This document shows positions 27,481 through 35,818 of a DNA stretch of 64,000 nt, piece by piece; the stretch's first letter is position 1; every line of letters starts with the position of its first letter. Source of the stretch: Deltaproteobacteria bacterium (GTDB lineage Bacteria; Myxococcota_A; UBA9160; UBA6930); the NCBI GenBank assembly GCA_028817435.1, contig JAPPPQ010000005.1, positions 177,694-241,693 of the forward strand. The letters run 5' to 3'. The notes under the pieces were generated by a model. It was not told the origin of the DNA and did no database searches. It saw only the letters and a list, made by a program, of their open reading frames with translations. The position numbers and the translations under genes were made by a program.

Positions 27481-28269
27481 ATGGAAACCTGGATCTGCGT
27501 TTTGGGGATGCACCGTAGCGGGACCAGTTGCCTGGCGGGAATGCTGCGCCGCAGCGGTGTGCAACTGGGGGAAGTTCAGGAGCACAGCCCGGACAATCCG
27601 CTGGGCAACCAGGAAATTCGCCGGCTCTGGGATCTGGGCGACGCCGTGCTCGCCGAAAATGGCGGCGCTTGGGACAACCCGGTTGTGGTATCTCGTTGGC
27701 AGGAAAGCCACCGCCGGGAACGAGACGCAATCCTGCAGAATCTGCGGGATGCGGCCGCCCGCACACAGTCCCCTCTGTGGGGCTTCAAGGATCCGCGCAC
27801 ATTGTTCACGCTGCCCTTCTGGCTGGAAGCCCTGCCGCAACCGCGCTTCATCGGAAGTTTTCGGCAGCCACAGCGCGCCGCGCTTTCTCTCAACGCGCGG
27901 AATGCAATCCCCATTGAAGAGGGCTTGAAATTGTGGGCGGCATACAACGGCAAGCTCCTCGAACTCTTGCGGAATCACCGCTTCCCGCTGGTTAACTTCG
28001 ATCTGCCGTCCGGCGATTACCTGAAAGACGCCGAGGCCAAGTTTTCGATGCTGGGGCTGGATCTGCAACTCAGCGCCGAGGCGAAGAAATTTTTCCGGGT
28101 GGAATTGAACCACTGGGCAAGTGCAAATACCGAGGAAATCCAGTTGCCCGAAGATGTGGCCGATCTCTATCAGCAATTGCAGAAACACCACCAGAGCTTC
28201 ATGGGCAGACTCCGGGCCAGCGCCCGCCGCTGGCTGGGCAGAATTCAAATGCGGGAGAGGGAGAGATGA
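27481..28269 (+). CDS. Sulfotransferase family protein B
   Basis: A 262-residue protein. The 5'-phosphosulfate loop is LGMHRSGTSCLAGML at about 8-22, and the 3'-phosphate site is probably in WGFKDPRTLF and RFIGSFRQP. It is less similar to A and C than they are to each other, and resembles the sulfotransferases found in polysaccharide and glycopeptide clusters. CCGGAGG ten bases upstream supports the ATG at 27481. The last four bases overlap the start of gene C (ATGA), so B and C are coupled. Acceptor unknown. Confidence 0.82.
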   Translation: METWICVLGMHRSGTSCLAGMLRRSGVQLGEVQEHSPDNPLGNQEIRRLWDLGDAVLAENGGAWDNPVVVSRWQESHRRERDAILQNLRDAAARTQSPLWGFKDPRTLFTLPFWLEALPQPRFIGSFRQPQRAALSLNARNAIPIEEGLKLWAAYNGKLLELLRNHRFPLVNFDLPSGDYLKDAEAKFSMLGLDLQLSAEAKKFFRVELNHWASANTEEIQLPEDVADLYQQLQKHHQSFMGRLRASARRWLGRIQMRERER

Positions 28270-29033
28270 AATCGCCGCTCGAGTTTGACAATTTGCGGGC
28301 ATTCCTTTTGTTCGTGGGCAATCCGCGCAGCGGCACCACCCTGGTTCGCAGCCTGGTGAACGCATCGCCCGAAGCGCTGCTAAGCGTCGAAGTGGATGTG
28401 TTGCAATTCCTTCACGAGGATTTCAAGACGGTGATCGGCCGCATCATCGAGAATCACGAGCGTTTTGCCCGCAGCCCGGTGTGGACAGGCTACGATTACT
28501 CGGTGCCAGCCGCGCCCAAAGCCATTGCGCGAAATATCTGCGTGATTGGGGACAAGAAAGCCTCTAAAACGGCCCTTGCAATCAACACCGATCCCGCGCT
28601 GTTGCAACGGCTCGCCGAGTGGTGCCCGCTCCCGATCCTCTGGATTCACTGCGTCCGCAATCCCTATGACCGCATCGCCAGGGGAATCATCGCGCGGGAG
28701 CAGGCCGGGCAACCCCAAGACAACCTGATGCATAATTGGCGGGCGAATGAACGCGCGGCGCTGCAAACCGCCGAATTTGCCGGGCCGCACAGTTTCCACC
28801 GCGTGTATCTGGAAGATCTGATCGCCGAACCCATGCGGGAATTGCATACGCTGGCGGAATTTCTGGAGCTCGACCCTGGCTGGATCGAAGCTTGCCGCTC
28901 AATTATCTTCGAGCAACCAAACCCGATGCGACTGCAGGTGCAGTGGACTCCAAAACTCCTCGCTGAGGTGGAAGCGGGTATTGAGGAATTCCCCCACTTG
29001 CACCGCTACCGGCAAATGGCAGGCAGCGGCTAG
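28266..29033 (+). CDS. Sulfotransferase family protein C
   Basis: A 255-residue paralog of A. It shares FVGNPRSGTTLVRSLVNAS, the LQFLHEDFKTV segment, the WIHCVRNPYDRIA 3'-phosphate region, and a RVYLEDLIAEP motif. Conservation is highest over the first 45 residues. The 3' part has drifted, so the acceptor may differ. The TAG stop shares the palindrome CTAG (29030-29033) with the stop of the convergent glycosyltransferase. Confidence 0.85.
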   Translation: MKSPLEFDNLRAFLLFVGNPRSGTTLVRSLVNASPEALLSVEVDVLQFLHEDFKTVIGRIIENHERFARSPVWTGYDYSVPAAPKAIARNICVIGDKKASKTALAINTDPALLQRLAEWCPLPILWIHCVRNPYDRIARGIIAREQAGQPQDNLMHNWRANERAALQTAEFAGPHSFHRVYLEDLIAEPMRELHTLAEFLELDPGWIEACRSIIFEQPNPMRLQVQWTPKLLAEVEAGIEEFPHLHRYRQMAGSG

Positions 29034-29824
29034 AAACCGTCCTGCAATCCCGGGTGGGCGGGGAGCAGGCCGATCTCCCGAAGCATGGCGATATGCTGCG
29101 GCGTCCATGACTTGTTGCACTTCAACACCGGGAGCTTCGATTCCTCCATATAGCGCAAGGCGCTCTCCCGATCTCCCATGGCGATTTCGGCACTCTTCGA
29201 CAATTTTCCATCCGGGGCCGGATAGTCTCTCTCGACGATGGGCGTATCCTTCCACACCCGCCGCGCAGCGGCGTGGGTGGAAATTGTGAAGAGCATGATG
29301 CGTTGGACCACAAAGTAGCCCGCTGTGAAATCTTCGCCGCTGCCCCCGCCCTCGGGAAGGCACTGCCAGACGCGCCGGAAATCATTGAAAAAAGCCACCG
29401 TCAGGGGATTCTTCGGCACCGAGGCCAGGAACCAACTGGAGAAGAGACGCCCAGTCTGCTTGATCCGCTCCTTCGAGTGGTGGAAGCAGAAGAAACCGGA
29501 GGGGCGCAGCCAGTCGTGCAGCCATTCATCCAGGGGGCGGCGCGGCAATGTCGTAGCGTCTGCCCACACGCCGCCGTAGCGCGCCAGCAGTTCAAGGCGC
29601 AACAAATCGGAGCGCACGGTTGGAGTCGAAAGGGGGCAGCGCTTCGCCAGTTTCGCAAAGCGCGGCGCTGCGCGCCGGGCCGCCGCGCCGTCCAGCACCC
29701 GCACTTCCCAGCCGGGGTTCATGCGCGGCCACGCCGCAATGCATTCGCGCACAATCTCCGGAGCCGCTTCGACGCCCTGCTCCCAGAACATCCACACCTG
29801 CCGGGGCATCCGGCGCTTCAGCAT
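29030..29824 (-). CDS. Capsule-synthesis type glycosyltransferase, copy 1
   Basis: A 264-residue GT-A-like protein of the Caps_synth / GT32-like group (PF05704). The start MPRQVWMFWEQG, the segment SDLLRLELLARYGGVWADATT (nucleotide-sugar site with DAT in place of DXD) and a later HHSKERIKQTG stretch are visible. No signal peptide or membrane helix is present. It transfers a sugar to a surface glycan, probably at the inner face of the membrane. The first 180 codons are almost identical at DNA level to copy 2, while the last 80 differ. GGAGGG precedes the ATG. It is the last gene of a five-gene operon. Confidence 0.82.
   Translation of the reverse strand: MLKRRMPRQVWMFWEQGVEAAPEIVRECIAAWPRMNPGWEVRVLDGAAARRAAPRFAKLAKRCPLSTPTVRSDLLRLELLARYGGVWADATTLPRRPLDEWLHDWLRPSGFFCFHHSKERIKQTGRLFSSWFLASVPKNPLTVAFFNDFRRVWQCLPEGGGSGEDFTAGYFVVQRIMLFTISTHAAARRVWKDTPIVERDYPAPDGKLSKSAEIAMGDRESALRYMEESKLPVLKCNKSWTPQHIAMLREIGLLPAHPGLQDGF
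29281..29824. repeat. Near-identical duplicated block, copy 1 (offset 816 bases)
   Basis: Bases 29281-29824 repeat at 30097-30640 with only two differences that I can find by eye, both near the left edge. To the left (29041-29280 against 29857-30096) similarity drops sharply and short indels appear. The abrupt boundary inside a gene suggests gene conversion. Confidence 0.9.
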
Positions 29825-29854
29825 TTCGCCCTCCTCCGTTGTCGTTGCATAATA

Positions 29855-30640
29855 CTACCCCAGGTGGGTGGGGAGCAGGCCGATCTCCCGAAGCACTGCG
29901 ACATGCTGCGGCATCCATGACTTGTGACACTTCAACACCGGGAGCCCCCATTCCTCTACATGGCGCAAGGCGCTCTCTCGATCTTCCATGGCTGCTCTGA
30001 TAGCCTGCGCCACGGTGCCGCTGTCGGGCCGGGGCGGATAGCTCGTCTCGACGATGGGCATATCACTCCACACCCGCCGCGCGGCGGCGTGTGTGGAAAT
30101 TGTAAAGAGCATGATGCGTTGGACCACAAAGTAGCCCGCTGTGAAATCCTCGCCGCTGCCCCCGCCCTCGGGAAGGCACTGCCAGACGCGCCGGAAATCA
30201 TTGAAAAAAGCCACCGTCAGGGGATTCTTCGGCACCGAGGCCAGGAACCAACTGGAGAAGAGACGCCCAGTCTGCTTGATCCGCTCCTTCGAGTGGTGGA
30301 AGCAGAAGAAACCGGAGGGGCGCAGCCAGTCGTGCAGCCATTCATCCAGGGGGCGGCGCGGCAATGTCGTAGCGTCTGCCCACACGCCGCCGTAGCGCGC
30401 CAGCAGTTCAAGGCGCAACAAATCGGAGCGCACGGTTGGAGTCGAAAGGGGGCAGCGCTTCGCCAGTTTCGCAAAGCGCGGCGCTGCGCGCCGGGCCGCC
30501 GCGCCGTCCAGCACCCGCACTTCCCAGCCGGGGTTCATGCGCGGCCACGCCGCAATGCATTCGCGCACAATCTCCGGAGCCGCTTCGACGCCCTGCTCCC
30601 AGAACATCCACACCTGCCGGGGCATCCGGCGCTTCAGCAT
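29855..30640 (-). CDS. Capsule-synthesis type glycosyltransferase, copy 2
   Basis: A 261-residue near-twin of copy 1, with identical residues through ISTHAAARRVW and a different, shorter C-terminus (PRPDSGTVAQAIR) ending in LLPTHLG. Its ATG overlaps the end of the acyl-CoA dehydrogenase gene by seven bases (ATGCTGA), so it is translationally coupled to it. The divergent tails may give the two copies different acceptors. Confidence 0.82.
   Translation of the reverse strand: MLKRRMPRQVWMFWEQGVEAAPEIVRECIAAWPRMNPGWEVRVLDGAAARRAAPRFAKLAKRCPLSTPTVRSDLLRLELLARYGGVWADATTLPRRPLDEWLHDWLRPSGFFCFHHSKERIKQTGRLFSSWFLASVPKNPLTVAFFNDFRRVWQCLPEGGGSGEDFTAGYFVVQRIMLFTISTHAAARRVWSDMPIVETSYPPRPDSGTVAQAIRAAMEDRESALRHVEEWGLPVLKCHKSWMPQHVAVLREIGLLPTHLG
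30097..30640. repeat. Near-identical duplicated block, copy 2
   Basis: Partner of 29281-29824; it covers the first 180 codons of glycosyltransferase copy 2. Confidence 0.9.
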
Positions 30641-31764
30641 TTCGCGCCCTCCTCAGCACAAGCATAGCCGTTCAGGCGGGGACGAAGGCCGAGCTGGCGC
30701 GCCAAGGCGGCGCGGTGGGCGGTGGGGCTGCCGAACAGCGACGCATTGGAAAGCGCGCGGCGGTAGTGCAGGTGTGCATCGTGCTCCCAGGTGAAGCCCT
30801 GGCCGCCGTGCAGGTGGATGCACTCGTAGGCGGCCTGCTGGTGCGCCTCGGAGCACAGCGATTTCACCACCCGCGCGGCCTCCGCCAGTTCTGCGGTGGC
30901 GGAGGCTGCGCCGGAATTTGCCGCCACCCACCAACTCCAGCAGGCGGCGCTGCGCGCCAACTCAATCCGCATATGCGCATCGGCGGCGCGGTGCTTCACC
31001 GCCTGAAAAGATCCCACCGGGCGGCCGAACTGAAAGCGCCCGCGCACATATGCAAGCGCCATGTCGAGGCACTGCTGCGCGCTGCCAATCTGCTCCGCCG
31101 AAAGCGCAACGATGGCCTGCAGCCGCGTCTTTTCGCAACCGGCCGTGGCATCCGCCGCACCCAATTTGCGCGCCGCTGCACCGCTGAGGCGCAGGTGCGC
31201 GAACTTGCGGGTGAGGTCCAGCGGCGCGGCGGGCGTAATCTCGACGCCGGGCGCATCGGCGGCGACGGCAAAAAGCCCCGCGCCCTCTGCCGAGCGCGCG
31301 CCAATCAACAGCAGCGACGCATTCTGCGCATCCACCACGAAGCGCTGCGCGCCGTGCAAGCGCCCGCCGCGAAACTCCACGCCCGCAGACAGCGCCAGCG
31401 CCGCGAGAGTCTCGCCCCGCGCAATGCCGGGCAACAGCTCCGCCTGCTCTGCCGGGGTGGCGCAGTTTTGCAGCGCCAGCACGCAGAGCTGCGCGGCAAA
31501 GAGCGGCCCGCCCGCAAGCTGGCGGCCCAACTCTTCCAGCACAATGCCGAGCTCGAGAAAAGACGCCCCCTGCCCGCCGTGCTCTTCGGCCACCAGCAAC
31601 CCGGCCAGGCCCAGCTCCGAAGCCAGCGCGCGCCACACATCCGGCTCAAAGCCGCGCGGCGAATCTGCCAAGCGCCGAGACTCTGCAACCGGCCAGCGCT
31701 CGGCGGCGAAGCGGCGCAGCGTTTCGCGGAAGCTCTCCTGCTCGTCGCTGAATGCGAAGTTCAT
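30634..31764 (-). CDS. Acyl-CoA dehydrogenase, small/partner subunit type
   Basis: A 376-residue ACAD-fold flavoprotein subunit. The N-terminal helical domain begins FAFSDEQESFRETLRRF. AIVALSAEQIGSAQQCLDMALAYVRGRFQFGRPVGSFQ is split across the middle and C-terminal domains, and HLHGGQGFTWEHDAHLHYRRA marks the end. It lacks the classic YEGT catalytic-base motif. Its start overlaps the larger ACAD by four bases. Paired ACADs of this kind form alpha2beta2 enzymes in steroid and branched side-chain degradation (FadE28/29 type). Here the neighbours are sulfotransferases and glycosyltransferases, so the acyl substrate could belong to a lipid made or remodelled by the island. Confidence 0.88.
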   Translation of the reverse strand: MNFAFSDEQESFRETLRRFAAERWPVAESRRLADSPRGFEPDVWRALASELGLAGLLVAEEHGGQGASFLELGIVLEELGRQLAGGPLFAAQLCVLALQNCATPAEQAELLPGIARGETLAALALSAGVEFRGGRLHGAQRFVVDAQNASLLLIGARSAEGAGLFAVAADAPGVEITPAAPLDLTRKFAHLRLSGAAARKLGAADATAGCEKTRLQAIVALSAEQIGSAQQCLDMALAYVRGRFQFGRPVGSFQAVKHRAADAHMRIELARSAACWSWWVAANSGAASATAELAEAARVVKSLCSEAHQQAAYECIHLHGGQGFTWEHDAHLHYRRALSNASLFGSPTAHRAALARQLGLRPRLNGYACAEEGAKC

Positions 31765-32954
31765 GCGCCCCCCTGACTGCGCGGAATCTCGTCGAAGGGA
31801 AGGCCGTGGAAGCCATCGGGCTCGCGCGGCAAACCCAGCACCTGCTCGGCCACCAGGTTCTTCATAATCTCCTCGGAGCCGCCGCCCAGGTGCATGGAGG
31901 GCGCGAACAGAAAATCCCGCGCGCAGGGGCTGTCCGCCGCCAGCGCCTCTTCGCCCAGCAGCCGCATACCCAGCGCCGCGGCGCGCAGCATCAGTTCGGC
32001 AATGGCGTTCTTCATCACCGAACCCTCCGCGCCGGGAATTTCCCCGCGGCTGAGCTTGGTCTGCACGCGCTTGCCGAGCAGGTCCAACCCCTTTGCCCAT
32101 GCATAGAGCTGCGCAATCTCATCGGCGCTGGCCGCATCTGCGCCGCCGCGTTCGGCGCAGAGCGCCGCCAGCTTCTCGTAATAGTCCAGCGCCGAAAAAG
32201 AACCGATGGAGCTGCGCTCGAACATCAGCACCGTGCGCGCCACCGCCCAGCCGCCGCCGGGCGGCCCCACGCGCTGGGCATCGGGCACGCGCACATCCGA
32301 GAGAAACACCTCGTTGAAGTGGCTGCCGCCGGTCATCTCCACCAGCGGCCGCACCTCAATGCCGGGGCTCTTCATATCCAGCAGCAGAAAGCTGATGCCG
32401 CGGTGCTTCGGCGCGCGCGGATCGCTGCGGACCAGCAGAAAGCCCCAGTCGGCGTGATCCGCAAAGGAGGACCAGATCTTTTGCCCGTTGACAATCCAGT
32501 CCGCGCCGTCGCGCACCGCGCGGGTGGCAAGCGAGGCCAAATCAGATCCCGCGCCGGGCTCGCTGAAAAGCTGCGCCCACATAATGTCGCCGCGCGCGGT
32601 GGGCTCCAGAAAGCGCCGCTTCAAGGCATCGTCCCCATGGGCAATCAGCGCGGGCCCCAGCATTGCAAGTCCGGCGCTGAGCACGCCGGCATCCACCCCG
32701 CTGCGCCCGCACTCCTGCCGCCAAATGGCGGACTGCGCCGCCGTGAAGCCGCGCCCGCCCCATTCCGCCGGCCAGTTCGGCGCGCCGAAGCCGTGCTCGT
32801 GCAGCACGCGCTGCCAGGCGCGCTGCCGCGCCACCCGCGCCCGCATATCCTGCAAATCGCCGTGGCGCAGCCCCTCTTTCGGCGCGTGCGCGTCCAAAAA
32901 GGCGCGCACCTCGGCGCGAAACGCCGCTTCCTCCCGCGTGTCCTCAAAGTCCAT
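31761..32954 (-). CDS. Acyl-CoA dehydrogenase, large subunit type
   Basis: A 397-residue ACAD. The FAD-binding LFSEPGAGSDLASL and WIVNGQKIWSS motifs are intact. The C-terminal LGGGSEEIMKNLVAEQVLGLP is the usual closing FAD-contact helix. RHGDLQDMRARVARQRAWQ and APNWPAEWGGRG are typical of the FadE17/26-like subgroup. It starts five bases after sulfotransferase D and overlaps the second ACAD by four bases. Expected to introduce an alpha-beta double bond into an acyl-CoA, passing electrons to ETF. Confidence 0.9.
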   Translation of the reverse strand: MDFEDTREEAAFRAEVRAFLDAHAPKEGLRHGDLQDMRARVARQRAWQRVLHEHGFGAPNWPAEWGGRGFTAAQSAIWRQECGRSGVDAGVLSAGLAMLGPALIAHGDDALKRRFLEPTARGDIMWAQLFSEPGAGSDLASLATRAVRDGADWIVNGQKIWSSFADHADWGFLLVRSDPRAPKHRGISFLLLDMKSPGIEVRPLVEMTGGSHFNEVFLSDVRVPDAQRVGPPGGGWAVARTVLMFERSSIGSFSALDYYEKLAALCAERGGADAASADEIAQLYAWAKGLDLLGKRVQTKLSRGEIPGAEGSVMKNAIAELMLRAAALGMRLLGEEALAADSPCARDFLFAPSMHLGGGSEEIMKNLVAEQVLGLPREPDGFHGLPFDEIPRSQGGA

Positions 32955-32959
32955 TCGGC

Positions 32960-33604
32960 CTAGTCTCCAAACTCGTAGCCGCCAAAGGCAATTTCCTCGG
33001 CAAAGCGCTGCCCCACAATCTCGCGCAGCTCCGCATCATAGTAGCGCGCGTAGGACCTGCGCTCGGAGCGATTATGCATGGGCAGTGCAACGCGCGGAAT
33101 GGAAAGCCGGTCGCAGAGTTGCGCGAAGTCATCCTTGAGATTCTCGTAGCGCAGCAGAAAATCGAGTTCCGAGTCGAGCGGCGTCGTCCCCGCGGGAGAA
33201 GGAGGGGTGAATGAGATGAAATGCCGCAGCGGTTGCACCGCGCGATCCCCGCTGCCGATCAGCGCCAGAAAATCCGCCCGGTTCCATCCCGAGACCTGGA
33301 GAGAAACGACGCGGTGCGGCGAGAAATACAGCGATATCAACCGCTCCCAGGGATTGCGCATTACCGCGAACTTGAACAGGCCGTCATAGAGATCACCCGG
33401 CAGCGCGGCCCGGTATTCCGCCAGCGTGGAATGCTTGATGGTTCCGTAGCGCCGATTGAGGATCTCGAAGCGCTCAGCGCCGTCCTGATGCCACGCTTCG
33501 ACGGCCAACTCATCTTCCGACCAGCGCAGCAGAGCGCTCGATAGGCTGTTGCCAGCGGTTTTGGGGACATGAACGAAAAGAAAATTCTTCTGCAGCGAGA
33601 TCAT
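32960..33604 (-). CDS. Sulfotransferase family protein D (carbohydrate type)
   Basis: A 214-residue protein of the Sulfotransfer_2 group, whose members sulfate carbohydrates. The phosphosulfate loop is FLFVHVPKTAGNSLSSALL near residue 8 and the 3'-phosphate motif is FAVMRNPWERLISLYF. No membrane anchor is present, unlike Golgi enzymes. It is unrelated in detail to A-C, so the island holds at least three sulfotransferase lineages. It heads the operon D, ACAD large, ACAD small, GT copy 2, GT copy 1. Its start is only 18 bases from the divergent SDR start. No clear Shine-Dalgarno is seen. Confidence 0.85.
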   Translation of the reverse strand: MISLQKNFLFVHVPKTAGNSLSSALLRWSEDELAVEAWHQDGAERFEILNRRYGTIKHSTLAEYRAALPGDLYDGLFKFAVMRNPWERLISLYFSPHRVVSLQVSGWNRADFLALIGSGDRAVQPLRHFISFTPPSPAGTTPLDSELDFLLRYENLKDDFAQLCDRLSIPRVALPMHNRSERRSYARYYDAELREIVGQRFAEEIAFGGYEFGD

Positions 33605-33610
33605 GCACCC

Positions 33611-33616
33611 TATAAT
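33611..33616 (+). promoter_or_regulatory. Perfect -10 box placing +1 at the SDR start codon
   Basis: TATAAT lies at 33611-33616 and the SDR ATG starts at 33623, about seven bases on, where transcription would begin. No ribosome site fits between. No good -35 is visible. Confidence 0.45.
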
Positions 33617-33622
33617 AGCAGC

Positions 33623-34405
33623 ATGAGCACGGGGCTTTTGGCGGGCAAGGGGGCGCTGATTACGGGGGCGGCCTCGGGGATTGGGCGGGCGGCGGCGCTG
33701 CTGTTTGCCGCCGAGGGCGCGCGGGTGCTGGCGGCGGACGCCGACCTGGCGGGCGCAGAGCGCACCGCCGCCGAGATTGCGGCGGCGGGCGGCTCGGCCA
33801 TCGCCTGCGAAGCGGATGTGACGGATGAGACGGCGGTGGAAGCGATGGTGGCGCAGGCGGCGCAGCGCTTCGGGCGGCTCGACTGCGCCTTCAACAACGC
33901 CGGCATTACCGATGCGCCGGGAGATTTCGAATCGCTGCCGCTTCCGCGCTGGCAGCACATGATCGCCGTCAACCTGACGGGCGTGTTTTTGTGCATGAAG
34001 CACGAGATCCGCTGCATGAAGAAGCAGGCGCCGCAGCACGGTTGCCGCGGCGCAATTTGCAACACCTCGTCGGGGGCGGGGGTGGTGGCCGCGCCGGGGC
34101 TGCCCCACTACACCGCCGCCAAGCACGGCGTGCTCGGACTCACAAAATCCGCAGCGCAGGAATTGCTGGCGCTGCGCGTCCGCGTAAACGCCATTTTGCC
34201 GGGGGTGACCGATACGCCGATGATCGCGCAGTTCACCGGCGGGCCGGACAGCCCCGTCGCCAAACAGCTCGCGCAGGCGCTGCCCGGCGGGCGCATGGGC
34301 GAACCCGCCGAAGTGGCCGAGGCCGCGGCCTGGCTCTGCTCCGACCGCGCCCGCTGGATATCGGGCGCAACGCTTCTGGCAGACGGCGGCCAGGTTTCGC
34401 GCTGA
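33623..34405 (+). CDS. SDR family oxidoreductase
   Basis: A 260-residue classical SDR. TGAASGIG is near residue 14, NNAG near 91, and NTSSGAG plus YTAAKHG give the Ser/Tyr/Lys triad. LLADGGQ at the C-terminus is the usual FabG-like ending. It is an NAD(P)-dependent alcohol/ketone oxidoreductase of unknown substrate. I start at the ATG at 33623. A longer frame from 33569 lies inside the divergent sulfotransferase and adds residues without homology. The message may be leaderless. Confidence 0.88.
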   Translation: MSTGLLAGKGALITGAASGIGRAAALLFAAEGARVLAADADLAGAERTAAEIAAAGGSAIACEADVTDETAVEAMVAQAAQRFGRLDCAFNNAGITDAPGDFESLPLPRWQHMIAVNLTGVFLCMKHEIRCMKKQAPQHGCRGAICNTSSGAGVVAAPGLPHYTAAKHGVLGLTKSAAQELLALRVRVNAILPGVTDTPMIAQFTGGPDSPVAKQLAQALPGGRMGEPAEVAEAAAWLCSDRARWISGATLLADGGQVSR

Positions 34406-34439
34406 GCGCTCAGGCGCTCCGCTCAGGAGCACTCCAGAC

Positions 34440-35579
34440 TCAGGCGCGGATGGGATTGGGACCCGGCAGCTCGAGCACCACGCGCATGGCAGAGGCGTCG
34501 TAGGAGGGGTGGCTCATAATGTGCGCGGTGGCGGCGTAGAGAATGCGGAACATCCGCCAAGTCTCCTCGCTCGAAAGCGCCAGCACATCGGCGCGGCGCT
34601 CCTGCCAGCGCTCCAGCAGCTTCTCGCCCCACAGCCAGTAGTTGCGGCGGTCGTTGTGCAGCGACGCAATCTCAAAGGGCGATTCCCACACCGCCTTCAC
34701 GAACTCCGGCAGATAGACCTTGCGGAAAGTGCCGGGCCAAATGTATTTGGTAATGAAGGCGGCGGTGCTGAAGGGCGTGCTCTCGGTGGCGAAATCGAAG
34801 TAGATGCGCCCTCCAGGCTTCACCCAGTTCTGCACGCGGCGCAAAAAGCGCCGGTAATCGGAGATGTCCTCCATCACGCCCATGACATTGACGGCTTCGA
34901 ATTGGCGCTCGGGCTCGAAGCTGAAGAAATCCTGGTAGAGCACCTCGCCATCCAGCTTGTCGTCCACCAACTGCCGCCGCGTGAAATCGAACTGATCCTG
35001 GGAGAGGGTGATGCCCGTGGGCGTCACGCCCTTGCGCGCGCAAAAGCGCATGAAGCCGCCCCAGCCGCAGCCGATCTCCAGCAGCGAATCGCCGGGGCGC
35101 AGCCGCAGCGAATCGTAGGCGAACTTGAGCTTGCGCTCTGCGCCCGCTTCCAGCGAATCGTCCTTGGATTCGTAGATGCCCGGCGTGTAGGTGTTCCAGA
35201 TCATATCGGCGGCGATGAGCTGCACATTGCCCGAATCGTAGTGCTTGGCGATCCACTCCGGGTTGCAGCGCTCGCGCCCCACCAGCAGCGGCTTCAGCCG
35301 CCGCCAGATCTTGAGCCAGGTGGCGCGGTCGGAGATTTGCGTCTCCAAAGACACCGCCTTCACGATGTCGCCCTCAATGTCAATGTCGTCGCGCATATAG
35401 GCTTCGATGAGCACGAGCTGGTTCAGCGCCTGCAAAGCGCGGCGCCCGCGCTCGTTTCGCACCACAATCTCGAAGACGGGTGCGCCCTCGCCGAAATCCT
35501 GCTTGCCCTCGGGCGTCGAAATGCGGAAGGGAAAGGTCAACGCGCCGAGCCTGGCGACGATCTTCTCGAATTCCGTCAT
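34440..35579 (-). CDS. Cyclopropane-fatty-acid synthase-like SAM methyltransferase
   Basis: A 379-residue SAM-dependent methyltransferase of the CFA / mycolic-acid-modifying family. The SAM loop is LLEIGCGWGGFMRFCARKG and the family segment ITLSQDQFDFTRRQL follows it. An N-terminal lipid-binding-like domain with IEAYMRDDIDIEGDI precedes the catalytic domain, as in Cfa. E. coli Cfa is 382 residues. It would methylate or cyclopropanate an unsaturated acyl chain at the membrane, or methylate a related substrate. It is transcribed divergently from the glycosyltransferase-like gene across a hairpin-rich gap. Confidence 0.85.
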   Translation of the reverse strand: MTEFEKIVARLGALTFPFRISTPEGKQDFGEGAPVFEIVVRNERGRRALQALNQLVLIEAYMRDDIDIEGDIVKAVSLETQISDRATWLKIWRRLKPLLVGRERCNPEWIAKHYDSGNVQLIAADMIWNTYTPGIYESKDDSLEAGAERKLKFAYDSLRLRPGDSLLEIGCGWGGFMRFCARKGVTPTGITLSQDQFDFTRRQLVDDKLDGEVLYQDFFSFEPERQFEAVNVMGVMEDISDYRRFLRRVQNWVKPGGRIYFDFATESTPFSTAAFITKYIWPGTFRKVYLPEFVKAVWESPFEIASLHNDRRNYWLWGEKLLERWQERRADVLALSSEETWRMFRILYAATAHIMSHPSYDASAMRVVLELPGPNPIRA

Positions 35580-35663
35580 GGCTGCTTCCACTCTGCGGCC
35601 TGGCAAATTCCGCGCTGTGCGGGGAACTCCGCGGAGGCCCTGCCGCAATGCCTCCCGGAGACC

Positions 35664-35777
35664 GCCCCCCGCGCGGGGGGCAGGGCGGCTACGATATGCA
35701 CAGATTGCCCGCCCCGGCGAGTGCCCCGGGGCGGATTGCAGGCAGCGCCCGGAGCATCGTTTCCCCCAGGGGAAACG
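35664..35777. other. Three perfect hairpins in the divergent intergenic gap
   Basis: Arms 35664-35672/35673-35681, 35709-35717/35726-35734 (8-base loop) and 35758-35766/35769-35777 are each perfect 9-bp inverted repeats. They lie between the methyltransferase start (35579) and the glycosyltransferase-like start (35819). No T-run follows any of them, so they are not simple terminators. An attenuating leader or protein-binding sites are possible. Confidence 0.6.
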
Positions 35778-35818
35778 GCGCAGAACGGCGGTAGAGCCCG
35801 TAGGGAGGGCACAGACCC

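Noticed and set aside
34403..34419. Hairpin between the SDR and the methyltransferase genes as a terminator
   Set aside because: The stem is only 6 bp and has no T-run on either strand.
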